Positions 32,632-40,351 of a stretch of 64,000 nt of DNA are shown here, piece by piece. Source of the stretch: Crystallibacter sulfonylureivorans_A (GTDB lineage: Bacteria > Actinomycetota > Actinomycetes > Actinomycetales > Micrococcaceae); assembly GCF_047607445.1 (NCBI RefSeq), contig NZ_JBLKRT010000016.1, positions 32,637 through 96,636 of the forward strand, written 5' to 3'. A model generated the notes under the pieces. That model ran no database searches, had not been told where the DNA came from, and saw only the letters and a list, made by a program, of their open reading frames with translations. A program made the position numbers and the translations under genes. Position 1 is the stretch's first letter; every line of letters begins with the position of its first letter.

Positions 32632-34029
32632 ATGATGTCTACGAGTACACAGTCACCCTTGGCCCCCGGCTCCGCCACAGTACGCGAACGGCGGCGCGTC
32701 ATATTCTCCAGCTATCTGGGCACCACCATCGAGTTCTACGACTTCCTGCTCTACGCCACAGCATCCGCCGTGGTCTTCGGGCCGGTGTTCTTCGCGAACC
32801 TGGATCCGTGGGCCGGCGTGGTCGCCTCCTACGGAACCTTCGCCGCAGGCTATGTTGCGCGGCCGCTGGGCGGCATCATTTTCGGCCACTTCGGTGACCG
32901 ACTGGGCCGGAAGAAACTGCTGGTCATTTCGATGATGCTGATGGGGCTCGCCTCGACGGCGATTGGCCTGGTCCCCACGCCGGAGCTGATCGGGCCGTGG
33001 GCCGCAGTGATGCTGGTGTTCCTGCGGGTGCTGCAGGGCATCGCCGTGGGCGGGGAATGGGGCGGCGCGGCGCTGATGGCGCTGGAGCATGCGGACCCCA
33101 AGGCGCGCGGGTTCGCCGCATCATTCACCAACGCCGGGGCACCGACCGGTTCGGTGCTGGGTCTGTTGATGATGAGCATGTTCTCGGCACTGCCACAGGA
33201 TCAGTTCCTGAGCTGGGGCTGGCGTGTGCCGTTCCTGCTGTCCTTCGTCCTCCTGTTGCTCGGTCTGTACGTGCGCTCGCGGGTGTCGGAGAGCCCGGTC
33301 TTCCAGCAGGCGCTGGAGCGTGAGGCTGCCGAACGCGCCGCAGCGCCCACGGCCCGCCGCACCATTCCGCTGCTACAGGTGCTGCGCCGGCCGGGCCTGC
33401 TGGTGACGGTGATCCTCGCGGCCACATCCGCTTTTGCCCTGCAGACGCTGCTGTCCACCTTCTCCATCACCTACACCGTCTCGCTGGGCGTGCCGCGCTC
33501 CGACGTGATGCTCGCGTTCGCCGGCGCCGGGGTGATCAGCATCGGCACCACGCTGCTGATGGGCCGGATTTCCGACCGGGTGGGCCGCAAGCCGCTGATG
33601 ATCGCCGGCAACATCCTGTTCATTGCGGTCACGCCCGCGGTCTTCGCGCTGCTCTCCACCGGACACATGGGCTCGATCTTCCTGGCTTTCACGCTGGGCA
33701 TCGTCACGCAGACGGTGCTATACGGGCCGATGGCGGCGTTCATCGCCGAGCGGTTCGGCACATCGTCCCGCTACACCGGTGCCTCCGTCGGCTACCAGAT
33801 CGCCACGCTGCTCGGTGCCGGCTTCACCCCGCTGGTGCTGGCCAACCTCTACGGCGGCAGCGGCGCCTCGCTGACCCCGGTGATCGTCTACCTGTCCATC
33901 ATCGCCGCGGTCAGCCTGGTCACCGTGATCTTCATGCCCGAGTCCAAAGACCGCAGCCTGGGCGACGAACCCGGACAGGAATCCGCGCTCGGAACAGGGC
34001 CGGCAACTGCCGCCCAGCCCGCGCAGTAG
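32632..34029 (+). CDS. MHS-family (metabolite:H+ symporter) aromatic acid transporter
   Basis: A 465-residue MFS protein of the metabolite:H+ symporter group. It starts with a hydrophilic 25-residue lead, then the diagnostic FSSYLGTTIEFYDFLLYATASAVVFGPVFFANLDPW and the motif GRPLGGIIFGHFGDRLGRKKLLV that mark MHS transporters of dicarboxylates, ketoglutarate or aromatic acids such as shikimate. It is the second gene of the P450 operon (22 bases before the ferredoxin), so it most likely imports the P450 substrate. It is closely similar in layout to the transporter at 44181. Confidence 0.88.
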   Translation: MMSTSTQSPLAPGSATVRERRRVIFSSYLGTTIEFYDFLLYATASAVVFGPVFFANLDPWAGVVASYGTFAAGYVARPLGGIIFGHFGDRLGRKKLLVISMMLMGLASTAIGLVPTPELIGPWAAVMLVFLRVLQGIAVGGEWGGAALMALEHADPKARGFAASFTNAGAPTGSVLGLLMMSMFSALPQDQFLSWGWRVPFLLSFVLLLLGLYVRSRVSESPVFQQALEREAAERAAAPTARRTIPLLQVLRRPGLLVTVILAATSAFALQTLLSTFSITYTVSLGVPRSDVMLAFAGAGVISIGTTLLMGRISDRVGRKPLMIAGNILFIAVTPAVFALLSTGHMGSIFLAFTLGIVTQTVLYGPMAAFIAERFGTSSRYTGASVGYQIATLLGAGFTPLVLANLYGGSGASLTPVIVYLSIIAAVSLVTVIFMPESKDRSLGDEPGQESALGTGPATAAQPAQ

Positions 34030-34051
34030 ACCGCAGAAGGAAGGACAACTT

Positions 34052-34378
34052 ATGGCCAAGATCAGCTTCCACCAGCCCGGCGGCGGAGTGGACATAGTCG
34101 ACGCCGACCCCGGCACCTCACTGATGCGCGCCGCAGTCAGCAACGGCGTGGCCGGCATCGTGGGCGAGTGCGGCGGCCAGGCGATGTGCGCCACCTGCCA
34201 TGTCTACGTCCGCGAGGAGTATTTGGACGGGCTGCCCCAGATCGGCGAGGACGAGGACGAGATGCTCGACTGCACAGCCTCTCCGCGGGACGATGTCCGC
34301 AGCCGGCTGGGCTGCCAGTTAAGGGCGGGCGACGACTTCGCGGAAATCGAGGTGGACCTCCCGGCGGAGCAAAGCTGA
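34052..34378 (+). CDS. [2Fe-2S] ferredoxin, putidaredoxin/adrenodoxin type
   Basis: A 108-residue ferredoxin with the cluster ligands CGGQAMCATC (Cys40, Cys46, Cys49) and the fourth in GCQL (Cys88), plus an acidic patch EDEDEMLDC typical of P450 partners. It donates electrons to the P450 of the same operon. The NAD(P)H-ferredoxin reductase is not in the window and would have to come from elsewhere. RBS GAAGGAAGG precedes the ATG. A strong hairpin ends the operon 30 bases past the stop. Confidence 0.93.
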   Translation: MAKISFHQPGGGVDIVDADPGTSLMRAAVSNGVAGIVGECGGQAMCATCHVYVREEYLDGLPQIGEDEDEMLDCTASPRDDVRSRLGCQLRAGDDFAEIEVDLPAEQS

Positions 34379-34690
34379 GTCTTCACCGAGGCGCCCGTGG
34401 TGCCGCGACTGTCCGTGCCGGTGATAACCGGCACGGACAGTTGGCGTTTCGGACGAAAAGGCGAACACCGCCGTCGTTGTCGGGGTTGTAGGCCTTGTGG
34501 GGCCGGATTGGCGGTGATCCGGGAACGTGCGCGATGGTAAAGTCAGGGCAAGTATGCTTTCCGTCCACAGTGCTGCGCGGAACGCCGTCGAAGCGCCTAG
34601 GTGTATCGGCCAACCAAGACTTCAGTGCCGGCTACTCCGGCGTAGGGCGTCGTAGCCCGCAAATAAATAGCACCACAGAGATCGGGATTC
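34379..34690. other. 312-base region: operon terminator and RNase J leader
   Basis: The left part is a strong hairpin (34406-34443). A GAACACCGCCGTCGTTGTCGG word follows at 34463. From about 34520 the sequence should hold the promoter and leader of the RNase J gene; no gene or tRNA is seen. Confidence 0.6.
34406..34443 (+). terminator. strong intrinsic terminator of the P450-ferredoxin operon
   Basis: CTGTCCGTGCCGGT (34409-34422) pairs perfectly with 34427-34440 around a GATA loop, extended by A-T, G-T and C-G pairs outside, and followed by TTGGCGTTTC. Confidence 0.8.
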
Positions 34691-36364
34691 ATGAACACCA
34701 AGCCGCTGCAAACTCCTCCGAAACTTGCCAAGGGCGCCATGCGCATTGTGCCACTGGGCGGGCTCGGTGAGATCGGCCGGAACATGACGGTCTTCGAGTA
34801 CGGCGGCAAGCTGCTGATTGTGGACTGCGGCGTGCTGTTCCCGGAGGAGCAGCATCCCGGCGTGGACCTGATCCTGCCGGACTTCTCCTACATCCGCGAG
34901 CGGCTGAACGATGTGGTCGGCATTGTCCTCACCCACGGCCACGAGGACCACATTGGCGGTGTGCCGTACCTGTTGAAGGAACGCGGCGACATTCCGGTGA
35001 TCTCCGCGAAGCTGACGCTGGCGTTCGTGAAAACCAAGCTGCAGGAGCACCGGATCAGCGCCAAGATGGTGCAGGTTAAGGAAGGCGACCGGAAGAAGTT
35101 CGGCCCGTTCGACCTGGAATTCCTGGCCGTGAACCACTCGATTCCGGACGGCTTGGCCGTGGCCATCCGCAGTGGCGCCGGCCTGGTGCTGGCCACCGGT
35201 GACTTCAAGATGGACCAGTTCCCGCTGGACCGCCGGATCACCGACCTGGCCGGGTTCGCGCGGCTGGGCGACGAGGGCGTGGACCTGTTCCTGCCGGATT
35301 CCACCAACGCCGAAGTGCCCGGTTTCCTCGCTGCGGAGGCCGATCTGGTGCCGGCAATCGATACGGTCATGCGCACCGCCCCGCGCCGCGTGATCGTCTC
35401 CAGTTTCGCCAGCCACGTGCACCGCATCCAGCAGGTGATCGACGTGGCACACAAGTACGGCCGCAAGGTCGCTTTCGTGGGCCGGTCCATGGTGCGCAAC
35501 ATGACGACGGCGCGCGAGCTCGGCTACCTGAACATCCCGCGCAACGTGCTGGTGGACTTCAAGGAACTGGAGAAGCTGCCGCCCACCAAGGCCGTGCTGA
35601 TCTGCACCGGCTCGCAGGGCGAACCGATGGCGGCACTGGCCCGGATGGCCGGCGGTGACCACATGATCGACCTGACCGACGGCGACACCGTGCTGCTGGC
35701 CTCTTCGCTGGTGCCCGGCAACGAATCGTCCATCTACCGGCTGATCAATGACCTGACCAAGCGCGGCGCTAACGTGGTGCACAAGGGCAACGCCAAGGTG
35801 CACGTGTCCGGCCATGCCTCGGCCGGCGAGCTGGTCTACTGCTACAACCTGGTCCGCCCGAAGAACGTGCTGCCGGTCCACGGCGAGCACCGGCACCTGA
35901 AGGCCAACGCCGAACTGGCCATCCGCACCGGTGTGGACCCGAAGCGCGCGCTGATCGTCGAGGACGGCACCACCATCGACCTGAAGGACGGCGTTGCCCG
36001 GGTCTCCGGCCAGATCGCTGCCGACTATGTCTACGTGGAAAACATGGTCCCGGGTGCTGCCACCGAAGCCTCCCTGCAGGACCGTCTGCGGCTGGCGGAA
36101 GACGGCGCGGTCACCGTGTTGCTGATCGTCAACCCGGATACCGGCCGGCTGGAAGAAGAGGCCGAGTTCTTCCCGGTGGGCTTCGCCCCGGCGGTGGAGC
36201 AGCTGGAGAAGGCCACCGGCATCGTGGAGAAGACCCTGATGGGCCTGCGCGGAGACAAGACCGGGCCGGAGGCCGAAAAGGCAATCGCCCAGGCCCTGAT
36301 CCGCTGGTCCGACCGCGCCCTCCGCCGCAAGCCGGTGGTCACGGTCATCATCGTGGAGGCGTAG
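34691..36364 (+). CDS. rnj: ribonuclease J
   Basis: A 557-residue beta-CASP metallo-beta-lactamase ribonuclease. The metal motif is THGHEDHIGG (His82, His84, Asp86, His87), followed by HSIPDGLAVAI, ATGDFKMDQ and the beta-CASP signatures in VIVSSFASHVHRIQQVIDVA and LICTGSQGEPMAALARMA, and then VHVSGHAS and LPVHGEHRHL. It has endo- and 5'-3' exonuclease activities in mRNA decay and rRNA maturation. It is the standard size for actinobacterial RNase J and lacks a long N-terminal extension. In other actinobacteria the gene often lies near dapA and ftsK; here it is alone. Confidence 0.95.
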   Translation: MNTKPLQTPPKLAKGAMRIVPLGGLGEIGRNMTVFEYGGKLLIVDCGVLFPEEQHPGVDLILPDFSYIRERLNDVVGIVLTHGHEDHIGGVPYLLKERGDIPVISAKLTLAFVKTKLQEHRISAKMVQVKEGDRKKFGPFDLEFLAVNHSIPDGLAVAIRSGAGLVLATGDFKMDQFPLDRRITDLAGFARLGDEGVDLFLPDSTNAEVPGFLAAEADLVPAIDTVMRTAPRRVIVSSFASHVHRIQQVIDVAHKYGRKVAFVGRSMVRNMTTARELGYLNIPRNVLVDFKELEKLPPTKAVLICTGSQGEPMAALARMAGGDHMIDLTDGDTVLLASSLVPGNESSIYRLINDLTKRGANVVHKGNAKVHVSGHASAGELVYCYNLVRPKNVLPVHGEHRHLKANAELAIRTGVDPKRALIVEDGTTIDLKDGVARVSGQIAADYVYVENMVPGAATEASLQDRLRLAEDGAVTVLLIVNPDTGRLEEEAEFFPVGFAPAVEQLEKATGIVEKTLMGLRGDKTGPEAEKAIAQALIRWSDRALRRKPVVTVIIVEA

Positions 36365-36380
36365 CCCCTCTTAGCGCACA

Positions 36381-36427
36381 CACAGCAGCGCCCCTGCCCG
36401 GACTGACTGGGTAGGGGCGCAGCTGTG
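36381..36427. terminator. bidirectional hairpin between RNase J and carboxypeptidase genes
   Basis: CACAGCAGCGCCCCTGCCC (36381-36399) pairs with 36409-36427 (one mismatch, one G-T), loop GGACTGACT. It is placed between the RNase J stop and the convergent M14 carboxypeptidase stop (36434). Confidence 0.75.
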
Positions 36428-36433
36428 TTCGAG

Positions 36434-37630
36434 CTACGGGACCGGGATGGTTCCGGCGTAGTCGGTGCTGTAACCGGTGACCGGCTGGTGCGGGATGTCT
36501 TCCCAGCGGTCGGCGTCCTCCTGCTGGACTTCGCCGGTGGCCAGGCCCAGCAGCAGCTCCTTCATGGCGAGCAGGTTCTGCTTGATGCTCTTGCCGCGGG
36601 CCTTCTGGCCCAGGCTGCCGTCCGAGGTGTTGCCCGAGGTTTCGAAGAAGACCACCGGATTGGAGTGACCCTCCGGGTTCATCCCCTGGTAGTTCAGGCC
36701 CAGCATCATGGCCGAGACCACGCCGCCCTTGATGTCGATCTCCTGGCCGTTGCCCACCTGGTAGCGGTCCATGTTGATGGAGCCGTACTTGGACAGTTCG
36801 TCATACACGTACACGTGCATCTGGCGGGTCAGCTCGTCGTAGGCGCCGTCCTTGATCCCAGGCAGGGTCGGCCCGCCCGGAGCCAGCGAGATGCCCAGCG
36901 ACAGCGTGACGTCGTCGCCGGTGCCCCATTCCTTCTTCAGGCCCTGGTGGTGGATATCGATGCCGTAGGCCGGCTTCACATCGGTCCAGTATTCGTAGAA
37001 CGCCAGCGATTCGTTCGCCACGAATCCGTTGGGCGTCCAGTCCCGGTTCAAGTCGATCCGCTGCTCCCGCCCGTTGGAACCGAACTCCGGAAGATTGTTG
37101 GCCTGGTCCCAGAGGACGGTGTGCCGGATGTTCGCTTCCGCGCCGTCTGGGTTGTACATCGGGATGAAGTGGAAGGTGAACTTGTCGCGCAGCAGCTGGT
37201 ACTCGGACGAGCCGTTGGTCCCCAGGTCCTTCAGCAGCGTCAGAATTGAATCGGTGCCGTAGGGTTCGTTGCCGTGGATGCGCCCCTGGATCCACACGTG
37301 TTCGGCGCCGTTGCCGACCGTGGCCACCCAGAGATCGCGGCCCTGTTCCGATTTGTTCACCTGCGTGCCCGCTTCTTCCAGCGTGAAGGCGTCCACGCCA
37401 AAGCGGCTGGTCTTCTCCAGTTTGCGCAGTTCCTTCACCACATCGTCGTAGGTCAGGATGCTGGAAATATTGGTGTTGCCCTCGGTAGAGGGGAAGTTGG
37501 CATCGGCCAGCACCGGCGTCGCGGCGCTGAAGGGAATGACGACGGCGAGGGCCGCCGCCGCTGCCAGGCTGCGGTAGCGCTTGGGTTTGGCCACAGGCTG
37601 GTTGGTGCTGCTCTTGGGCTGGTGCTTCAC
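36434..37630 (-). CDS. secreted M14-family zinc carboxypeptidase
   Basis: A 398-residue exported protease. I use the GTG at 37630 (MKHQPKSSTN) because TTTGGAGG lies seven bases upstream. An earlier in-frame ATG would put that site inside the gene. A signal peptide spans residues 1-43 (KPKRYRSLAAAAALAVVIPFSAATPVLADA). The catalytic domain holds the zinc pair HxxE in GRIHGNEPYG (His119, Glu122), the third ligand in DIHHQG (His227) and the catalytic Glu330 in VVFFETSGN. It releases C-terminal residues from peptides outside the cell. The single-domain layout, with no extra cell-wall anchor, suggests nutrient scavenging. Confidence 0.9.
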   Translation of the reverse strand: MKHQPKSSTNQPVAKPKRYRSLAAAAALAVVIPFSAATPVLADANFPSTEGNTNISSILTYDDVVKELRKLEKTSRFGVDAFTLEEAGTQVNKSEQGRDLWVATVGNGAEHVWIQGRIHGNEPYGTDSILTLLKDLGTNGSSEYQLLRDKFTFHFIPMYNPDGAEANIRHTVLWDQANNLPEFGSNGREQRIDLNRDWTPNGFVANESLAFYEYWTDVKPAYGIDIHHQGLKKEWGTGDDVTLSLGISLAPGGPTLPGIKDGAYDELTRQMHVYVYDELSKYGSINMDRYQVGNGQEIDIKGGVVSAMMLGLNYQGMNPEGHSNPVVFFETSGNTSDGSLGQKARGKSIKQNLLAMKELLLGLATGEVQQEDADRWEDIPHQPVTGYSTDYAGTIPVP

Positions 37631-37699
37631 TGCATGTCCTCCAAAGGTTGAGCGATTCATCCCTGCACGCAGCCGGTTGGGTCGGCGGCGAACAATGGG

Positions 37700-37725
37700 A
37701 CCGGCAGCTCGCGCGAGCTGCCGGT
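37700..37725 (-). terminator. perfect 26-base palindrome, probable terminator
   Basis: ACCGGCAGCTCGC and its exact complement form a stem with no separate loop (37700-37725), in the gap past the stop of the TMEM175-like gene. It could terminate that gene or serve as an operator for the carboxypeptidase. Confidence 0.5.
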
Positions 37726-37817
37726 ATCGGAGAGGCTAACGGCACATCTGGGAATAGCCCAGAGCCGGCGGCCGGAACCCGGCCCAGAATGCCGTAATTT
37801 CCCTCAGCCGCGCCGGA

Positions 37818-38477
37818 TCAAGGGCCCGTTGTTGATTGCTGGACCCGGGTGGCGAGGATGCCCGAGACCGGTCCCAGCACGATGAGCGCGGCCCAAGTGA
37901 TCTTGCCCGCCGTGCCGCCGGCTACCAAAGCGATGGGTATTGACACCGCGAAAACCAAGGGTGGAACGAGGAAATCGAGCACGAAGGCTGTGTGGTGCCG
38001 AGGCGTCATCGGGTCGATTTCGAGACCGTGCCGACGGGCAATCTCAAACATCAGCAGTTGAGCCAAGGACGCCAAAATGATGTTCGCGGCGTACAGCACT
38101 GTGGTCAGCTCAAGCAAGGTTGTCTCCGGGTCGCTCACGCCCTGGGTGGTGAACGGAATCAGGATGACGAACGCGGCCGCCAGTAGGTTGGCCGTCGTCG
38201 TCGCCGAATCGAGTGCGGAGAGCCGTTTGATCAATCGGAGGTTTATGCGCCAGAACACGGCGATCACGGCGAAGCTCAGGGCGAAGCCGGCGAGTTGGTG
38301 CACGACGCCCGATTCGAGCAGCGCCCGCGGGTCTTGCCAGGCCTCCGGGGAGGGAGCGTCGATGTTGGTGACCAGCAGCGTGATGGCGAATCCGTAAATG
38401 ACATCGTAGAAGCTGAGCCCACGGTCGAACTCGCTGGATTCGCGTGCCAGCACGGCGGCGTTGCGCACCGGATCCAC
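37818..38477 (-). CDS. TMEM175/DUF1211-type membrane protein (putative K+ channel)
   Basis: About 219 residues when started at GTG 38477 (MDPVRNAAVLARE); the frame is open 71 codons upstream, but that part is basic and low-complexity, so the start is uncertain. The conserved region is SEFDRGLSFYDVIYGFAITLLVTNID, a variant of the RxxxFSD-type first helix of the TMEM175 family, followed by five further hydrophobic helices. Bacterial members form dimeric potassium-permeable channels. No operon partner. A paralogue with a more canonical FSD motif is at 51554-52144. Confidence 0.75.
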   Translation of the reverse strand: MDPVRNAAVLARESSEFDRGLSFYDVIYGFAITLLVTNIDAPSPEAWQDPRALLESGVVHQLAGFALSFAVIAVFWRINLRLIKRLSALDSATTTANLLAAAFVILIPFTTQGVSDPETTLLELTTVLYAANIILASLAQLLMFEIARRHGLEIDPMTPRHHTAFVLDFLVPPLVFAVSIPIALVAGGTAGKITWAALIVLGPVSGILATRVQQSTTGP

Positions 38478-38657
38478 TGCTTTCGAGCGGGAAGCGTCAG
38501 GGCCACTCGCGCGGGCAGCTGGCCGGCGATCAGGTCGCTGTTCCACGTGATTAGCGTGGCGCAACGGACGTGGCAGTGCAACGGTTTGAGGCAGCCGGTG
38601 GAGTGACGGCTGCTTGCAGAGCTTCCGGCAGGTTCCGTGGAGCGGTAACCTCAACCT

Positions 38658-39098
38658 GTGAATCCTGAGGAGTTGGCCAACTTGGCCCATCTGCGCCGGG
38701 CCCGGGACCTGATTGACCGCGATTATGCCCAGCCGCTGGACGTGCCGACCATGGCGGCCAAGGCGCTGATGTCACCGGCCCATTTCTCCCGCCGGTTCAA
38801 GGCAGCGTATGGCGAATCGCCATACAACTACCTGATGACCCGGCGGATCGAGCGGGCCATGGCGCTGCTGCGCGCGGGCTGGACCGTGACGGATGCGTGC
38901 ATGGAAGTGGGCAGCACCTCGCTGGGTTCCTTCAGCACGCGGTTCACCCAACTCACCGGCGAGAGTCCCAGTTCCTACCGCAACCGCGGGCACGAGGCGG
39001 CGGAAGCGATGCCGCCCTGCATCGCCAAGATGCTGACCCGGCCCATCGACCCGCGATCGAGCAGGATCAGAGAAGCGGCAGCGCCGGCCCCTGCGTAG
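38658..39098 (+). CDS. AraC-family DNA-binding protein, HTH domain only
   Basis: A 146-residue protein made almost entirely of the two-HTH AraC/XylS domain: ARDLIDRDYAQPLDVPTMAAKALMSPAHFSRRFKAAYGESPYNYLMTRRIERAMALLRAGWTVTDACMEVGSTSLGSFSTRFTQLTGESPSSYRNR (read in pieces). It has a short C-terminal tail and no N-terminal ligand domain, so it is either constitutively active or controlled by level. It uses a GTG start. It is 9 bases upstream of a VOC gene and likely regulates it. Confidence 0.9.
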   Translation: MNPEELANLAHLRRARDLIDRDYAQPLDVPTMAAKALMSPAHFSRRFKAAYGESPYNYLMTRRIERAMALLRAGWTVTDACMEVGSTSLGSFSTRFTQLTGESPSSYRNRGHEAAEAMPPCIAKMLTRPIDPRSSRIREAAAPAPA

Positions 39099-39107
39099 GT
39101 TGGGCGC

Positions 39108-39512
39108 ATGAATATTTCACTTCAGTACTGCAACATCACCGTCAATGACCCCGCCGAATCCATCCCGTTCTACCGGGACGGCCTCGGTCTGGAAGTCCGC
39201 AACGACGTGGCCAACGGGGGCTTCCACTGGATTACCCTGGGCAGCCCCGACCAGCCGGAACTGGAGCTGGTGCTGTCCGCTCCGCACGCCGGCCGCTCAC
39301 AGGCCGACGGCGACCAGCTCCAGGAACTGCTGGTCAAGGGCGTGCTTCCCATGCTCGTCTTCCGCACCGACGACCTGGACGCCCTCTTCGAGCGGCTGGT
39401 CTCCTTCGGAGCTGAAGTCCTGCAGGAACCAATGGACCAGCCGTGGGGTCCGCGCGACTGCGCGGTGCGGGACCCCTCGGGCAACATGATCCGGATCAAC
39501 GAAGCCAAGTAA
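39108..39512 (+). CDS. VOC-family (glyoxalase-like) protein
   Basis: A 134-residue vicinal-oxygen-chelate protein, with the two beta-alpha-beta-beta-beta repeats: ISLQYCNITVNDPAESIPFYRDGLGLEV and, in the second, VFRTDDLDALFERLVSFGAEVLQEPMDQPWGPRDCAVRDPSGNMIRINEA, the last part being the metal-binding-type GN.I/R region of bleomycin resistance and glyoxalase proteins. It could act as a glyoxalase, dioxygenase or resistance protein. The AraC-VOC pairing in tandem with 9 bases between is common in actinobacteria. A hairpin follows its stop. Confidence 0.85.
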   Translation: MNISLQYCNITVNDPAESIPFYRDGLGLEVRNDVANGGFHWITLGSPDQPELELVLSAPHAGRSQADGDQLQELLVKGVLPMLVFRTDDLDALFERLVSFGAEVLQEPMDQPWGPRDCAVRDPSGNMIRINEAK

Positions 39513-39521
39513 GCCCACCAC

Positions 39522-39569
39522 AACGACGCCGGGCGCTCACCTTCGCCAGGTGAGCGGCCGGCGTCGTTC
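39522..39569 (+). terminator. strong hairpin after the VOC gene
   Basis: AACGACGCCGGGCGCTCACCT pairs with its near-exact complement (39548-39569), one mismatch, loop TCGCC, followed by CATTTCG. It lies between the VOC stop (39512) and the convergent TetR stop (39597), so it can serve both. Confidence 0.75.
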
Positions 39570-39596
39570 ATTTCGTTCCGATGTGGCTGAGCGCCA

Positions 39597-40244
39597 TCAG
39601 TGGCCGTCAGGCCCTCTGGCTGACACCAGCGACGACGGCGCCGCGCCGACCATCACCTCGACGGCGCGGGCCAGGTGGGTGTGCCGGTCGGCGACGCCGT
39701 TCCAGCGCACCAGTGCCTGCGCGTTCAGCCCGTCAATCATGCCGAGGATCTGCCACGCCACCGATTCCGCATCCGGTGTGCTGAATTCACCGGCCGCAAT
39801 GCCTGCTGTCACCAGGTCCTTGATCACGGACTGCCAGGCATCCATCTGGTCCCGCACACTCACAGCCAGTGTTTCGTTGCGGCGCCCCAGCGACCAGGCT
39901 TCCACCCACACCGCCGTCACATCGAGGCGACGGTCGTCGAGGAGGGTGTCCAGCAGCAGGCTGAGGCCCTGCCGGGGCGTCGGCAATTCGGCCAGCAGGG
40001 CGGCGACCTCTTCGGTTTCCGCGGCAACGATGCTGGAGAAGGTTTCGGCCACCAGGGCGTCAACGGTGGGGTAGTAATGCGCGACCAGGCCCGAGGCGAC
40101 GCCGGCACGCCGGGCCACGTTGCGCAGCGTGATGGCTGCAAGGCCCTGCTCCAAGGCAATGGTCCGGGCCGCTTGGGCCAGTTCCGCGGCACGTTCGGCC
40201 GGAGCTTTGCGCGGGGCCCGTCGGGGTGAGGTGGTTGACATCAT
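39597..40244 (-). CDS. TetR-family regulator (BetI-like)
   Basis: A 215-residue repressor using the first ATG of a run (40244), the in-frame TTG one codon earlier being less likely. The HTH is AAITLRNVARRAGVASGLVAHYYPTVDALVAETFSSIVAAE; the middle and C-terminal domain (ELPTPRQGLSLLLDTLLDD...VRDQMDAWQSVIKDLVTAGIAAGEF) resembles BetI-type regulators. It is divergent from the agmatine deiminase gene, and a 26-base perfect palindrome lies in the 107-base gap. It most likely controls both that operon and itself. Confidence 0.88.
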   Translation of the reverse strand: MMSTTSPRRAPRKAPAERAAELAQAARTIALEQGLAAITLRNVARRAGVASGLVAHYYPTVDALVAETFSSIVAAETEEVAALLAELPTPRQGLSLLLDTLLDDRRLDVTAVWVEAWSLGRRNETLAVSVRDQMDAWQSVIKDLVTAGIAAGEFSTPDAESVAWQILGMIDGLNAQALVRWNGVADRHTHLARAVEVMVGAAPSSLVSARGPDGH

Positions 40245-40267
40245 CAATCAGTCTAAAGTACTTTGCA

Positions 40268-40293
40268 GCTTATTGATCAATTGATCAATAAGC
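40268..40293. promoter_or_regulatory. perfect 26-base palindromic operator (TetR)
   Basis: GCTTATTGATCAA followed directly by its reverse complement (40268-40293). It lies 23 bases from the TetR start and 58 bases from the agmatine deiminase start, ideal for a TetR-family dimer pair controlling both. Confidence 0.75.
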
Positions 40294-40351
40294 CTTTCCG
40301 GGAGTCAGCGGTGCGCACGTTCCGTACGCCGGCAGAGCATCAGGAGGTTCC

